Shown: positions 7,827-16,521, numbered from the stretch's first letter. The stretch is DNA of 64,000 nt from Demequina sp. NBRC 110054 (GCF_002090115.1 NZ_BBRK01000004.1:496001-560000), one strand, 5' to 3'. Numbers and translations: made by a program. Notes: generated by a model not told the origin, from the sequence alone.

Positions 7827-9218
7827 ATGAGCAAGCCTCAGGGTTGGCGTGACGCCGCCGGACACTGGTTCGACGAGGTCGCCCTCCGCTCGCCCGCACG
7901 CCTCGCGATCGGCACGTTCGCCGGCTTCATCGCGATCATCACGGGCCTGCTGATGCTCCCGATCTCCACCGCCGACGGCCACGTCGCGCCCTTCGCTGAC
8001 GCGCTCTTCACCGCGACCTCCGCCGTGTGCGTCACGGGCCTCACCACGGTCGACACCGGTCTGTACTGGTCGGACTTCGGACGTGCGGTGATCCTCTTCG
8101 GCATCAAGGTGGGAGGCCTCGGAATCATGACGCTCGCGTCGATCCTGGGCCTCATGGTGTCGCGCCGCATGGGCCTCACGCAGCGCATGCTCGCCGCGGA
8201 TCAGGCCCGCACGGGAGGTCTGGGCGACGTGCGCCAGATGCTGCGCACGATCCTCATCGTCTCGTCGGGCGTCGAGATCGCGATCGCGCTCATGCTCTTC
8301 CCCCGCTTCGTGCACGACGGACTGCCGATCCTCACCGCCGCGTGGCACTCGGTCTTCTACTCCGTCTCGGCCTTCAACAACGCGGGTTTCGTCCCCAACG
8401 CGACCGGCATCGTCGAGTACGCGGGCGACCCGTGGGTCGCCGGACCGATCGCGCTGGGCGTCTTCATCGGCGCGCTCGGATTCCCCGTCTACCTCAACCT
8501 CATGCGCGCGTGGCGCAACCCGCGCATGTGGAGCCTTCACACCAAGCTCACGCTCGTGATGGTCGTCATCCTCAGCGTCATCTCCGCGGGCCTGCTCGCG
8601 ATCTTCGAGTGGAACAACCCGAGCTCGCTCGGCTCCGAGGATGTGGGCACGAGGATCGTCACCGTCCTGTTCGGCAGCATCAACCAGCGCTCCGGCGGCT
8701 TCGCCGCGATCAGCCACGAGGGCTTCTACGAGCACACGTGGCTGCTCGAGGAGGTCCTCATGTTCATCGGCGGAGGCTCGGCGGGCACCGCCGGCGGCAT
8801 CCGCGTGACGACCCTCGCGGTCCTGGTCCTCGCGGTCACCGCGGAGGCGCGTGGCCGCCGCGACATGGAGGCCTTCGGCAAGCGCATCGGCACCGAGTCG
8901 CTCCGCCAGGCCGTCGCCGTCACCCTGGTCGGCCTCGCGTTCGTCCTCCTCGGATCCGGCCTGATGCTCTCGTGGACCAAGGAGCTCGGCTGGGACCTCG
9001 ATCGCGTGCTGTTCCAAGTAGTCTCGGCGTATGCGACCTGCGGGCTCTCGGTGCTCTCGGCGGACCAGGTGGCCGAGATGCCTGACTCGGTCAAGCACCT
9101 CACGTCGGTGCTCATGTTCGCCGGACGCCTCGGTTCGGTCACTCTCGCGGCGGCGCTGGCGCTGAACAAGCAGCGTCGAGTGATCCGCTACCCGTCAGAA
9201 AGGCCCCTCATTGGCTAA
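7827..9218 (+). CDS. TrkH/KtrB-family potassium channel subunit
   Basis: 463 residues, the usual KtrB length. It has repeated M1-P-M2 units whose selectivity-filter regions appear as TSAVCVTGLTTVD (about 65-77), SAFNNAGFVPN (about 185), NQRSGGFAAI (about 290) and SAYATCGLSVL (about 400); the conserved filter glycines are present. It forms the membrane pore for K+ uptake together with the regulatory RCK protein encoded next. A purine-rich GAGGGGACGGG precedes the ATG. The stop overlaps the next start, so the two subunits are translated together. Confidence 0.95.
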   Translation: MSKPQGWRDAAGHWFDEVALRSPARLAIGTFAGFIAIITGLLMLPISTADGHVAPFADALFTATSAVCVTGLTTVDTGLYWSDFGRAVILFGIKVGGLGIMTLASILGLMVSRRMGLTQRMLAADQARTGGLGDVRQMLRTILIVSSGVEIAIALMLFPRFVHDGLPILTAAWHSVFYSVSAFNNAGFVPNATGIVEYAGDPWVAGPIALGVFIGALGFPVYLNLMRAWRNPRMWSLHTKLTLVMVVILSVISAGLLAIFEWNNPSSLGSEDVGTRIVTVLFGSINQRSGGFAAISHEGFYEHTWLLEEVLMFIGGGSAGTAGGIRVTTLAVLVLAVTAEARGRRDMEAFGKRIGTESLRQAVAVTLVGLAFVLLGSGLMLSWTKELGWDLDRVLFQVVSAYATCGLSVLSADQVAEMPDSVKHLTSVLMFAGRLGSVTLAAALALNKQRRVIRYPSERPLIG

Positions 9219-9873
9219 CGTCACCACCGCATCGGGCGTCCTGGTCTTCGGCCTGGGGCGCTTCGGCAGCGCGCTCGCGGACGAGCTCGACAGCATGGAC
9301 GTCGAGGTCCTCGCGGTCGAGCGCGACGCGGACCTGGTCGAGAAGTGGTCGAAGCGCCTCCCCGTGGTCGAGGCCGACGCGACCGACCCGCGCACCATGG
9401 AGCAGATCGGCGCGAAGGACTTCGGCGCGGCCGTGGTCGGCGTCGGCACGTCGCTCGAGGCCTCGGTGCTCATCACCGGAAACCTCGTGGACGTCGGCAT
9501 CCCCGAGATCTGGGCCAAGGCCATCTCCAACGAGCACAAGCGGATCCTACTGCGCATCGGTGCGCACCGCGTCGTCCTGCCCGAGTCCGAGTCCGGCACC
9601 CGCGTGGCCCACTCGGTCGGCGGCAAGATGCTCGACTACATCGAGGTCGAGGACGGCTTCGCGATCGTCAAGATGCGCCCGCCCAAGGAGACGCACAACT
9701 TCCGCCTCGCGGACCTGGACCTGCGCAACAAGTGGGATCTCCAGGTCATCGGCGTGAAGGTGCCCGGCGAGGACTTCGAGTACGGCGGCGCCGACACGAT
9801 CATCACCCCCGACTGCATCCTCGTGGTCGGCGGCGACTCGGACGTGCTCGAGCGCTTCTCGCAGCGGCCGTAG
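9211..9873 (+). CDS. TrkA/KtrA-family RCK regulatory subunit
   Basis: 220 residues from a TTG start inside the last codons of the transporter gene, with GAAAGG upstream. The RCK_N Rossmann domain begins VLVFGLGRFGSALADEL (GxGxxG) and continues with the acidic end of beta-2 (VLAVERDADLV). A C-terminal RCK_C domain (about 140-215) would bind a small ligand such as c-di-AMP. It gates the KtrB-like pore in response to nucleotides. The overlapping pair is typical of Ktr systems. Confidence 0.93.
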   Translation: MANVTTASGVLVFGLGRFGSALADELDSMDVEVLAVERDADLVEKWSKRLPVVEADATDPRTMEQIGAKDFGAAVVGVGTSLEASVLITGNLVDVGIPEIWAKAISNEHKRILLRIGAHRVVLPESESGTRVAHSVGGKMLDYIEVEDGFAIVKMRPPKETHNFRLADLDLRNKWDLQVIGVKVPGEDFEYGGADTIITPDCILVVGGDSDVLERFSQRP

Positions 9874-10067
9874 CCCCGGGCGGCGGTCGCCGCGGCTCAC
9901 GCGGCACAGGGACGATGCGGCGGCGGGCGCCTCCTCGCGTCTCGCCGCTACCTTCGCATTCGCGAGATCGGCGCCTCACCAGGGACGATGCCGTGGCCAA
10001 AGCGTGGCCGAGCCGTGGCCGGATCGTGACCACCCAACGATTGCGCGCCGCCGCGCGTCGGACTTGT

Positions 10068-11057
10068 ATGAGCATCATGAACGCAGTTCAGGGGGGAACG
10101 CGCCGCACAGGCAGGGGTGCCGGCCGCGCGTGGGTCATCGCAGGGCTGGTCGCCATGGCGGGGGTGCTCGCGGGTTGCTCGGGCAGCGCCACCGAGTCGG
10201 CCGGGTCGTACGCGTATGACGGCGCCGACTCGGCCGGGGAGTACTACGACGAGGACTACTACGAGGAGACCGACGGAATCGAGGCCTCCGCGGCTGCGGA
10301 CAGCGCCACGACGACCACGACCCGCTCGCTCATCGTCACCGGCAACATGTATATGACGGTCGAGGACCCGATCGTGGCAGCCGACAAGGCGACGAGCATC
10401 GTCGAGGGCGCGGGCGGCCGCATCGACGCCCGCAGCGAGACCGCGGCCGACGAGTACGACGGCGGCTCCGCGTGGCTCACCCTGCGCATCCCGGCCGACA
10501 GGCTCGACGCGACCGTGGAGGAGCTGCGCGACCTCGGGACGGTCGACGAGTTCAGCACGAGCTCGTACGACGTCACCACCGAGGTGATCGACCTCGACGC
10601 CAAGATCTCGACCCTGCGCGCCTCGACCGAGCGCATCGAGGCGCTGCTCGACGACGCCGCGGACATCAAGGACATCATCCAGCTCGAGGACGAGCTCGCG
10701 AGCCGCCAGGCCGAGCTCCAGAGCCTCGAGGCGCAGCAGCGCGGCCTGGGCGACCAGGTGTCGCTGTCCACGATCGACCTGTCGCTCACGACCGAGCCGA
10801 TCGTGATCATCGAGGAGGAGTCGCCCTCGAACTTCTGGGACGGCCTCGTCGCCGGCTGGGAAGGCCTGGTCGCCTTCCTCTCCGCGCTGCTGGTCATCCT
10901 GGGCGTGCTGCTCCCGTGGCTGGCCGTCGCGGCCATCCTCGCGCTCGGCGTCGTGCTGATCTTCCGCTCGCGCCGGGCCCGCAAGGCGCGCGCCGCGGAG
11001 GCGAGCCAGACTCGGGCCGAGGCCGATTCACCCCAGCCGGCCCCGCCCTCGGCCTGA
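10068..11057 (+). CDS. DUF4349 lipoprotein
   Basis: 329 residues, with two nearby candidate starts (ATG at 10068 and 10077). A signal peptide ends in the lipobox LAGC (about residue 34), then comes an acidic Tyr/Asp-rich linker. The DUF4349 core runs from about 80 to 245: VTGNMYMTVEDP, a dimer-like coiled coil (IDLDAKISTLRASTERIEAL) and the terminal SLSTIDLSL strand. It ends with a hydrophobic helix (about 262-300) and a basic tail. The family is extracytoplasmic with no proven function. Its 194-base upstream spacer carries two GGACGATGC nonamers. Confidence 0.85.
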   Translation: MSIMNAVQGGTRRTGRGAGRAWVIAGLVAMAGVLAGCSGSATESAGSYAYDGADSAGEYYDEDYYEETDGIEASAAADSATTTTTRSLIVTGNMYMTVEDPIVAADKATSIVEGAGGRIDARSETAADEYDGGSAWLTLRIPADRLDATVEELRDLGTVDEFSTSSYDVTTEVIDLDAKISTLRASTERIEALLDDAADIKDIIQLEDELASRQAELQSLEAQQRGLGDQVSLSTIDLSLTTEPIVIIEEESPSNFWDGLVAGWEGLVAFLSALLVILGVLLPWLAVAAILALGVVLIFRSRRARKARAAEASQTRAEADSPQPAPPSA

Positions 11058-11124
11058 TCCCCAGCCGCGCCGCGCTCCCCCGCCAGCGCGCGTAGGCTCA
11101 GCGCGGGGACGGAGGACAGGGGGC

Positions 11125-11742
11125 ATGGTGAATCGGGACGATGTGGCGGCAGCCGCCGCCGACGCAGGGGGAGCGGCGGTGGAAGTCGCGATCGTCGCGC
11201 GAGGCTCGCGGAACGCGCGCGTCAGCACCGCGCTTCACGCCGCCGCGTGGGCCGGGTTCAACGTCACCTACGCGAGTGGCGGCGACGCGCCTGGCCCGAT
11301 GATGACGGCAGCCAACGCGCTCGGCGTCACATTGATCTTCACGGGGATCGCGTCGTGGATGCTGCTCAGCGAGTGGATGTGCTCCGTCGCGTCCATGCGC
11401 AGCGGTCAGGGCGTGGACGTCCCCGGTCGCGGCTGGATCTGGCTCTCGTGGCTCATCCCGATCGCGGACCTGTTCTCCCCCGCCAAGACCATGCGGAGGC
11501 TCGCGCAGGGCGCCGTCAGCACGCGGCTGCTGCTTGCCTGGTGGCTCCCGTGGCTCCTCGCCACGCTGCTGATCTACGCGAGGGACGATGCGGTCGATCC
11601 CACCGAACCGGCACTCGTGTCCGCCGCGGCCGTCATCGTGTCGTGGTTCGCGCTCACGCGGATCATCCACCAGGTCTCGAGCGCGATCGCTCAGGCTCCC
11701 GCGCCGGACAGCGCCGCAGCGACCTCCTCGTCCGTGGTCTGA
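11125..11742 (+). CDS. DUF4328 membrane protein
   Basis: 205 residues with about four membrane helices. The motif WIWLSWLIPIADLFSPAKTM fits the DUF4328 signature (W-x-WxxP...PxxxM). Function is unknown. GGAGGACAGGGGG stands before the ATG. The last 52 bases overlap the convergent phosphoribosyltransferase gene. A second DUF4328 protein is encoded at 15573-16439. Confidence 0.75.
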   Translation: MVNRDDVAAAAADAGGAAVEVAIVARGSRNARVSTALHAAAWAGFNVTYASGGDAPGPMMTAANALGVTLIFTGIASWMLLSEWMCSVASMRSGQGVDVPGRGWIWLSWLIPIADLFSPAKTMRRLAQGAVSTRLLLAWWLPWLLATLLIYARDDAVDPTEPALVSAAAVIVSWFALTRIIHQVSSAIAQAPAPDSAAATSSSVV

Positions 11743-12332
11743 CGGAAGTCCAGGTACCACTGCCCCACCGCCTCCATCGGTGCGGGGATGAGCGCCGCGA
11801 CAGCGGCATCGGCCTCATCGCCTAGCGACTCGAGGACGTCGGGCGGAGCGACCCCGACCCCGACGATCACCCTTGCCGCTCCCCTGGCTCTGCAGACCTC
11901 GATGGCCGCGCGCATCGTCCCGCCGGTCGCAATGCCGTCGTCCACAAGGACGATGGTGCGGCCGGCGATGCTTGCGGCCTCCTTGCCGTCGCGGTACGCG
12001 AGCACGCGGCGCCCGAGCTCGATGCGCTCGCTCGCCTCGACCGCGTCGATCGTCTCCTCGCTGAGGCCGAGCATCGCGAGCGTTGCATAGTCGAGCACCT
12101 TCACGCCATCCTCACCGATCGCTCCGAAGCCGAACTCCTCGTGCCCGGGGACCCCCAGCTTGCGCACCACGACCACGTCGAGGTCGAGCGAGAGGACGTC
12201 GGCGACGGCGCGGCCCACGATCACCCCGCCGCGCGGCACCCCCAGGACGAGGGCGTCCTCGCCGTCCAGCAGCGGCTCGACGAGCCGAGCGACGGCGGCC
12301 CCCGCCTCGGCGCGATCACGCAGGAGGACCAT
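11691..12332 (-). CDS. Phosphoribosyltransferase-family protein
   Basis: 213 residues. The PRPP-binding loop IVLVDDGIATGGTMRAAIEV (about 117-136) is the type I phosphoribosyltransferase signature. An N-terminal ALVLGVPRGGVIVGRAVAD resembles the stand-alone putative phosphoribosyltransferases found beside stress genes in actinobacteria, so base specificity cannot be assigned. The start is the ATG six bases after a TACGCT -10 element. Its 3-prime end overlaps the convergent DUF4328 gene by 52 bases. Confidence 0.88.
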   Translation of the reverse strand: MVLLRDRAEAGAAVARLVEPLLDGEDALVLGVPRGGVIVGRAVADVLSLDLDVVVVRKLGVPGHEEFGFGAIGEDGVKVLDYATLAMLGLSEETIDAVEASERIELGRRVLAYRDGKEAASIAGRTIVLVDDGIATGGTMRAAIEVCRARGAARVIVGVGVAPPDVLESLGDEADAAVAALIPAPMEAVGQWYLDFRQTTDEEVAAALSGAGA

Positions 12333-12338
12333 GCCTCC

Positions 12339-12344
12339 AGCGTA
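12339..12344 (-). promoter_or_regulatory. -10 element TACGCT, leaderless start of the phosphoribosyltransferase gene
   Basis: TACGCT on the minus strand is followed by GGAGGC and the ATG at 12332. The GGAGG is too close to the start to act as a normal ribosome-binding site, so a leaderless start is more likely. Confidence 0.5.
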
Positions 12345-12387
12345 GGCACGCTCGGGCAGGGATGCCCATGCGTACGGGTGCGCGGCC

Positions 12388-13110
12388 TCAGGACTCGAGG
12401 ATGCCTCGGGTGACGGAGTCGCCCGAGTGGGTCGGCACGCCGTCGAGCGGCTCGACCGAGATGTCGACGATGGGGAACGCGGCGACATCGAAGCCGGCGG
12501 GGATCACCAGCTCGGCGTGATCGCCCGTGAGCGGGCCGAGGCTGATCATGCCCTCGACGGACGTGTCGATCAGCCAGACCTCGAGGTACGCGTCGGTCAC
12601 CGCGGCGGTATCCGTGTCGATCACGAGCAGCTCCGTGCCGTCGTCCCTCACGACCACCTCGGCGCTGCCGGCCGGGGACTCGTCCGACAGCGACGCGAGC
12701 GGCGCGGTGGCGACGACGGTGCCCAAGGGGGCGTCGTCGGACCGCAGGAACGTGACTCCGAACGCGCCGACGACGACTCCCGCGGCGGCGGCCACGGCAG
12801 CGAACATCCATCGGGGGGCCTGTCGGGAGCGCCTGGCCGCGAGCTCGTCGCCGGTCGCCACGGGGGTGGGCGAGGGTCGGGCCGCGGGAGGCTCGTCCTG
12901 CGTGATCTCGTCCCGGATCGCGTCCCAGACGCGCTCGGGAGGGGCGGTCAGCGGCGTCGGACCCGCGGCCGCCGCATGGGCAAGTACGTCGGAATATGCC
13001 TCGACCTCGGCGCGGCACTGGTCGCACGTCGCGACATGCGCCTCGTCGGCCTGCGCACCGTCGCCGAGCGCGAGGGCGGCGAGCGCCTCGTCGTCAGGAT
13101 GCCTGACCAT
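12388..13110 (-). CDS. RskA-like anti-sigma factor
   Basis: 240 residues. The N-terminal zinc-finger anti-sigma domain carries HVATCDQC (H-x3-C-x2-C, about residues 25-32). A single membrane helix (MFAAVAAAAGVVVGAFGVTF, about 100-120) leads to an extracytoplasmic RskA-type C-terminal domain of about 120 residues. It should hold the upstream ECF sigma factor inactive at the membrane until regulated proteolysis. The gene begins 17 bases inside the sigma gene, so the pair is translationally coupled. Confidence 0.92.
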   Translation of the reverse strand: MVRHPDDEALAALALGDGAQADEAHVATCDQCRAEVEAYSDVLAHAAAAGPTPLTAPPERVWDAIRDEITQDEPPAARPSPTPVATGDELAARRSRQAPRWMFAAVAAAAGVVVGAFGVTFLRSDDAPLGTVVATAPLASLSDESPAGSAEVVVRDDGTELLVIDTDTAAVTDAYLEVWLIDTSVEGMISLGPLTGDHAELVIPAGFDVAAFPIVDISVEPLDGVPTHSGDSVTRGILES

Positions 13111-13657
13111 CGCGCACCTCCCAACGTCGGCGCAGGGTGATCAGGCTCCTGCGCAGATGACTCTTGACTGTGCCGAGCGGCATGTCCAGCCGCTCGGCGA
13201 TCTGCTCATGCGTCGCGCCCTCGTAGAAGGCCAGCGACACGATCGTACGTTTCGGGTCCCCGAGCGCCTCGATCTCGTAGGCGATCTCGACGGCCTCGGC
13301 CTCGCCGTCGCTCACAGCGGGCTCCACCGCATCCTTGACCGCGGTGAGGCGTCGCGCCTCACGCGTCCTCGCGTCGAGCGCGTCGGCGATGCGGCGCTTC
13401 GCGATGCCGACGATCCAGCCACGGAGGTCGCCGCGCTCCGGATCGAAGCGCTCGCGCCCTCGCCACGCGGAGACGAAGGTCGCCTGAGTAACATCCTCGG
13501 CGTCGGCCGCATTGCGCAGCGCGCGCAGCGCGAGGGTGTGGACCAGGGCGCTGACGTCTCGATAGATGACCTCGAGCGCGGCCTCGTCGCCGTCGCGGAA
13601 TCCCCGGGCCACCGCGGCGGGATCGAGCACGGGGGTCACCACTGGATCGGCGACCAT
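13094..13657 (-). CDS. ECF RNA polymerase sigma factor
   Basis: 187 residues from the ATG at 13657, which follows a strong GGGAGGTGA site. An upstream ATG at 13699 overlaps the sortase stop (ATGA) and would add 14 residues. Region 2 reads AEDVTQATFVSAWRG, and region 4 is ATHEQIAERLDMPLGTVKSH. The anti-sigma gene follows directly, and the sortase and DUF4397 genes are upstream on the same strand. The likely targets are therefore surface-protein genes, probably including this operon. Confidence 0.93.
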   Translation of the reverse strand: MVADPVVTPVLDPAAVARGFRDGDEAALEVIYRDVSALVHTLALRALRNAADAEDVTQATFVSAWRGRERFDPERGDLRGWIVGIAKRRIADALDARTREARRLTAVKDAVEPAVSDGEAEAVEIAYEIEALGDPKRTIVSLAFYEGATHEQIAERLDMPLGTVKSHLRRSLITLRRRWEVRDGQAS

Positions 13658-13695
13658 CGGCTCACCTCCCTCAACGTCGAGTCGCACCGCGAGGC

Positions 13696-14403
13696 TCATG
13701 GCTTCCCCACGACGGGTTCCGCCCACACTATGACATTGTCCGAGTAGTGCCGCTCATCCCAGTCGAATGACCCGCCGCACGTGACGAGGACCAGCATCTC
13801 GTCGCCCGTGCGGGAGAAGACCCCGTCGAGGTCAACCTCCTGCTTGTCTGTCTGCTCGACCGCCACGATCGTGTAGCGGCGGGTCTCGCCCTCGCCGCGC
13901 AGCACGATCTCCTCGCCCTCGCGCGCGTCGCGCAGCCGAGCGAACGGACCGAGCCCCGTCGCATCGTCCACGTGGGCGGCGAGCACGAGGTGACCCTGGC
14001 CCGCAGTCAGACCCGGCCCATGGCGATACCAACCGGCGGTCGCGGCCTTCGACGGCACCTCCATCTCGCCGTCGGTCTCGACTCCGACGGGAACGACCGG
14101 CATGTCGAGGTCGAGACCGGCGATCGCGAGCCTCGTGGGGGCGACCTCGGGGTCCGGCATCGCCGACCGCGGGTCAGTCGACGTGACCGCGATCGCACCC
14201 TCGACGACCGGCGTCGGTGACGCTGACTTCACCGAGGGGGTCGGGGAAGGCACCTCGCTCGCGGAGGCCCCGGGAACCGCCACCGTGGGCGGCACGGGAA
14301 GCTCCGACAGCGTGACCTCCCGCGGCGCCGGGGTCGCGGCCCCGCATCCGGCGAGGACCACGACGACACCGACGGCGACGGCTGCGGCGAGCGGGATGCG
14401 CAT
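13696..14403 (-). CDS. Class F sortase
   Basis: 235 residues. A lipoprotein-type signal (VLAGC, about residue 20) and a Pro/Ser-rich linker precede the sortase domain. The catalytic His is in HLVLAAHVDD (about 142), the Cys in LVLVTCGGSFDW (about 206) and the Arg in DERHYSDN (about 214). Class F sortases are actinobacterial housekeeping-type or dedicated transpeptidases. The adjacent DUF4397 protein, with a C-terminal hydrophobic segment and a basic tail, is the obvious candidate substrate, although no clean LPxTG is visible in it. Confidence 0.9.
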   Translation of the reverse strand: MRIPLAAAVAVGVVVVLAGCGAATPAPREVTLSELPVPPTVAVPGASASEVPSPTPSVKSASPTPVVEGAIAVTSTDPRSAMPDPEVAPTRLAIAGLDLDMPVVPVGVETDGEMEVPSKAATAGWYRHGPGLTAGQGHLVLAAHVDDATGLGPFARLRDAREGEEIVLRGEGETRRYTIVAVEQTDKQEVDLDGVFSRTGDEMLVLVTCGGSFDWDERHYSDNVIVWAEPVVGKP

Positions 14404-14448
14404 GGCTGGACTCCAGATTGACGGGGACTTCCCGAGGACGTAGGAGGT

Positions 14449-14485
14449 GGCGGCTGCCGAGCGAGGGGGATGCTCGGCAGCCGCC
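14449..14485 (-). terminator. Strong hairpin 1 downstream of the DUF4397 gene
   Basis: The 14-bp perfect stem GGCGGCTGCCGAGC / GCTCGGCAGCCGCC has a nine-base loop. It lies between the DUF4397 and sortase genes, so it can stop or attenuate transcription after the first gene. Confidence 0.75.
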
Positions 14486-14489
14486 GGGT

Positions 14490-14522
14490 GCGGGCCGCCC
14501 GCGGGACAGACGGGCGGCCCGC
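14490..14522 (-). terminator. Strong hairpin 2 downstream of the DUF4397 gene
   Basis: GCGGGCCGCCCG (14490-14501) pairs with CGGGCGGCCCGC (14511-14522) around a nine-base loop, 14 bases past the DUF4397 stop. With the adjacent hairpin it forms a tandem terminator or attenuator. Confidence 0.75.
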
Positions 14523-14536
14523 GCTGGGGAGGCGTG

Positions 14537-15346
14537 TCAGCGTCGCGTCGCCGCGAGGCGCACGGTCACTCCGACGGCCGCGAGCGCGGCGAGCGCCACG
14601 GCGAGGGCGGCCACCGGAAGGCCGCTCTCGTCAGCGGCGAGGCCCTGCGAGCCGGTCGGGACGCCAGACGGGGACGACGAGTGCGTGTCGACGGTCTGGA
14701 CCGCGACGGCGAGGTTGTCGTCCGAGGCGCTGCCCCAGGCGTAGACGATCGTGTTGACGCCGTCCTCGATCGCGACGTCGACCGGGCCGAGCACGGGGTC
14801 GGTCTCGCCGGCGAGCGAGACGGCGGCCTCGTAGGTCGCCGCGGGGAGATCGGCCATCACCTCGTCGGGGTTGGCGAGGCTCTCGAAGACCACGGAGCCG
14901 TCGGCCCAGACGTCCACCTCGGGCGCCGCGGCGGTGTGGCGGACTGTGAGTCGCCCCTCGCCCGCGGCGGTCTCGGAGATGTCATTCGTGAACAGCGTCG
15001 CGGTGGGCTCGCCGTCGGCGTCGTAGTGCGCGACTGCCGTGTAGCTCATGCCCTCTTCGAGGGGGAGATCGATCGGCCCGAGCACGGGCGAGGAGTCGTC
15101 CTCGGCATCCGAGGCGGTGATCGCGACGGAGTAGGTGCCCGGGTCGAGGCTGAGCGGACCGGCGAGGTCGCTCGGCTCGAAGTCGTCGAGGGTCAGTGCG
15201 CCATCGACGTAGACGTCGACCGTGAGGTCGGGGATGCCGTGCAGCACCGACAGATCGGCCTTGCCGTCCTCGACGGCCATCGCGGGGGCCGCGGTCGCGG
15301 CGAGCAGCGCGCCGGCGGCGGCGCCGGCGATCAGGGTCTTACGCAT
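14537..15346 (-). CDS. Secreted DUF4397 surface protein with C-terminal membrane anchor
   Basis: 269 residues with GGAGGA six bases before the ATG. A signal peptide ends at PAMA (about residue 24). Two DUF4397 repeats follow: one with VLHGIPDLTVDVYVDGALT and one with VRHTAAAPEVDVWADGSVV, each ending in SPVLGPIDLPLEEG / DPVLGPVDVAIEDG. A Ser/Pro-rich linker leads to a hydrophobic helix and a basic tail (RLAATRR), which is a sorting-signal-like end without a canonical LPxTG. It is encoded upstream of a class F sortase and an ECF sigma/anti-sigma pair. Confidence 0.88.
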   Translation of the reverse strand: MRKTLIAGAAAGALLAATAAPAMAVEDGKADLSVLHGIPDLTVDVYVDGALTLDDFEPSDLAGPLSLDPGTYSVAITASDAEDDSSPVLGPIDLPLEEGMSYTAVAHYDADGEPTATLFTNDISETAAGEGRLTVRHTAAAPEVDVWADGSVVFESLANPDEVMADLPAATYEAAVSLAGETDPVLGPVDVAIEDGVNTIVYAWGSASDDNLAVAVQTVDTHSSSPSGVPTGSQGLAADESGLPVAALAVALAALAAVGVTVRLAATRR

Positions 15347-15496
15347 GGTGGTTCCTCCCATCCGGAGGCCGCCGGGGTGCGGCCTCTCACCACCTACTTC
15401 CGACGGGAGTGAGGGTTTGGATGCAGCCGCATCGAGATTCCCTTTTCGACGTGGATGGCGAGCCTCCGCCGAAACAGGCGTGACACCTCCCACTGC

Positions 15497-15502
15497 TAGC
15501 GT
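15497..15502 (+). promoter_or_regulatory. -10 candidate TAGCGT for the second DUF4328 gene
   Basis: TAGCGT lies 70 bases upstream of the ATG at 15573, and the predicted leader contains a short GGCCT/AGGCC hairpin. Only the -10 shape supports this. The rest of the 226-base spacer shows nothing recognisable. Confidence 0.3.
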
Positions 15503-15572
15503 CCGGCCTGGAAGAGGCCGGAGAAGAGCGCGCCGTCGGGGGCGGCGCCGTCGGCCTCGATGAGGGGACCAG

Positions 15573-16439
15573 ATGTCGACCGACCCATTCGCCAGCCCGC
15601 CCGAAGGAGTCGCCGCGCCCGCCCCGCAGGCCAACCCGGGCATCGCGCCCGCCTACACCCCAGGGCACACGGCCGCGCCGCGGGCATTCGTGCCACCGGG
15701 CGGCTCTCCGGTCGGGCAGCACCTTGCCGCCTTGGCGCCGCCGCAGGGTCCACCGCTGGCGCATCCCGCCTCCTATCCCCTCGCTGCGACCCCTCCCCTC
15801 GAGGTCTCGGGTCACGCGCGGTGGGCGAAGGTCGGTGCGTTCTCCGCAGCGGTCGCAGGCCTGTGCCTGGCGGCGTTCAACTACCTCGTGGCAGTCACGG
15901 CGGACGACGATCTGGCCGCCGCGCTCGTGATCACCGCGCTCTTCGGCGTCGCGTTCCTTGGAGGGCTGACGGGTTACCTCACGCTGTGCCTGTGGATGAT
16001 CCGCGTCCGCGACATCGTCAAGCCGCAGGGCTATCCGGCCCCAGAGTCGTGGAAGATCTGGGCGGGTTGGTGCATCCCGCTCTACAGCCTGGTCGCGCCG
16101 TTGAGAGCAATGGACAAGCTCGCATTCAAGGCCGGCAAGGAGCGCATGACGCCCTTCCTGACGCTGTGGTGGGGCGGCTTTCTGGTGACGAACATCGCAA
16201 GCCGGCTGACAGACCTCACAGGCATCGAGGCGAGCATCGTCCTCGTCCTCTCGGTGGTCGAGGCGGTCGCGGCGCTCGCAAGTCTCGCGGGCCTGCTGGT
16301 GCTCATCGCACGGATCTCGGCCGTCGCCACGACGCCTCCGCCCGGCCAGGCGCTTCCCTCCGCACCTCCGACGGGGGCCGCACTCCAGCCTGGCCCCGCC
16401 GCCTGGCAGCAGCAGCCCCCGGCTGGCTTCACCTCTTAA
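15573..16439 (+). CDS. DUF4328 membrane protein with Pro-rich N-terminus
   Basis: 288 residues. A Pro/Ala-rich cytoplasmic N-terminus (about 1-85) is followed by four membrane helices with the DUF4328 motif SWKIWAGWCIPLYSLVAPLR (about 150-169). It ends in a Pro-rich tail. Function is unknown. GAGGGGACC precedes the ATG. It is a distant paralogue of the protein at 11125 and may be divergently expressed with the surface-protein operon. Confidence 0.75.
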   Translation: MSTDPFASPPEGVAAPAPQANPGIAPAYTPGHTAAPRAFVPPGGSPVGQHLAALAPPQGPPLAHPASYPLAATPPLEVSGHARWAKVGAFSAAVAGLCLAAFNYLVAVTADDDLAAALVITALFGVAFLGGLTGYLTLCLWMIRVRDIVKPQGYPAPESWKIWAGWCIPLYSLVAPLRAMDKLAFKAGKERMTPFLTLWWGGFLVTNIASRLTDLTGIEASIVLVLSVVEAVAALASLAGLLVLIARISAVATTPPPGQALPSAPPTGAALQPGPAAWQQQPPAGFTS

Positions 16440-16455
16440 CGGGCCCGGACAGGCC

Positions 16456-16488
16456 GACGCCCCCGGGCCTGAGGTCCCCGAGGGCGTC
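16456..16488. terminator. Bidirectional terminator hairpin
   Basis: GACGCCC...GGGCGTC, with further CGGG/CCCG pairing inside, lies between the convergent DUF4328 and cellobiose phosphorylase genes. Confidence 0.65.
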
Positions 16489-16521
16489 GACGTTCGGCGG
16501 CGGCCGCCGGATGGGCGGCGG

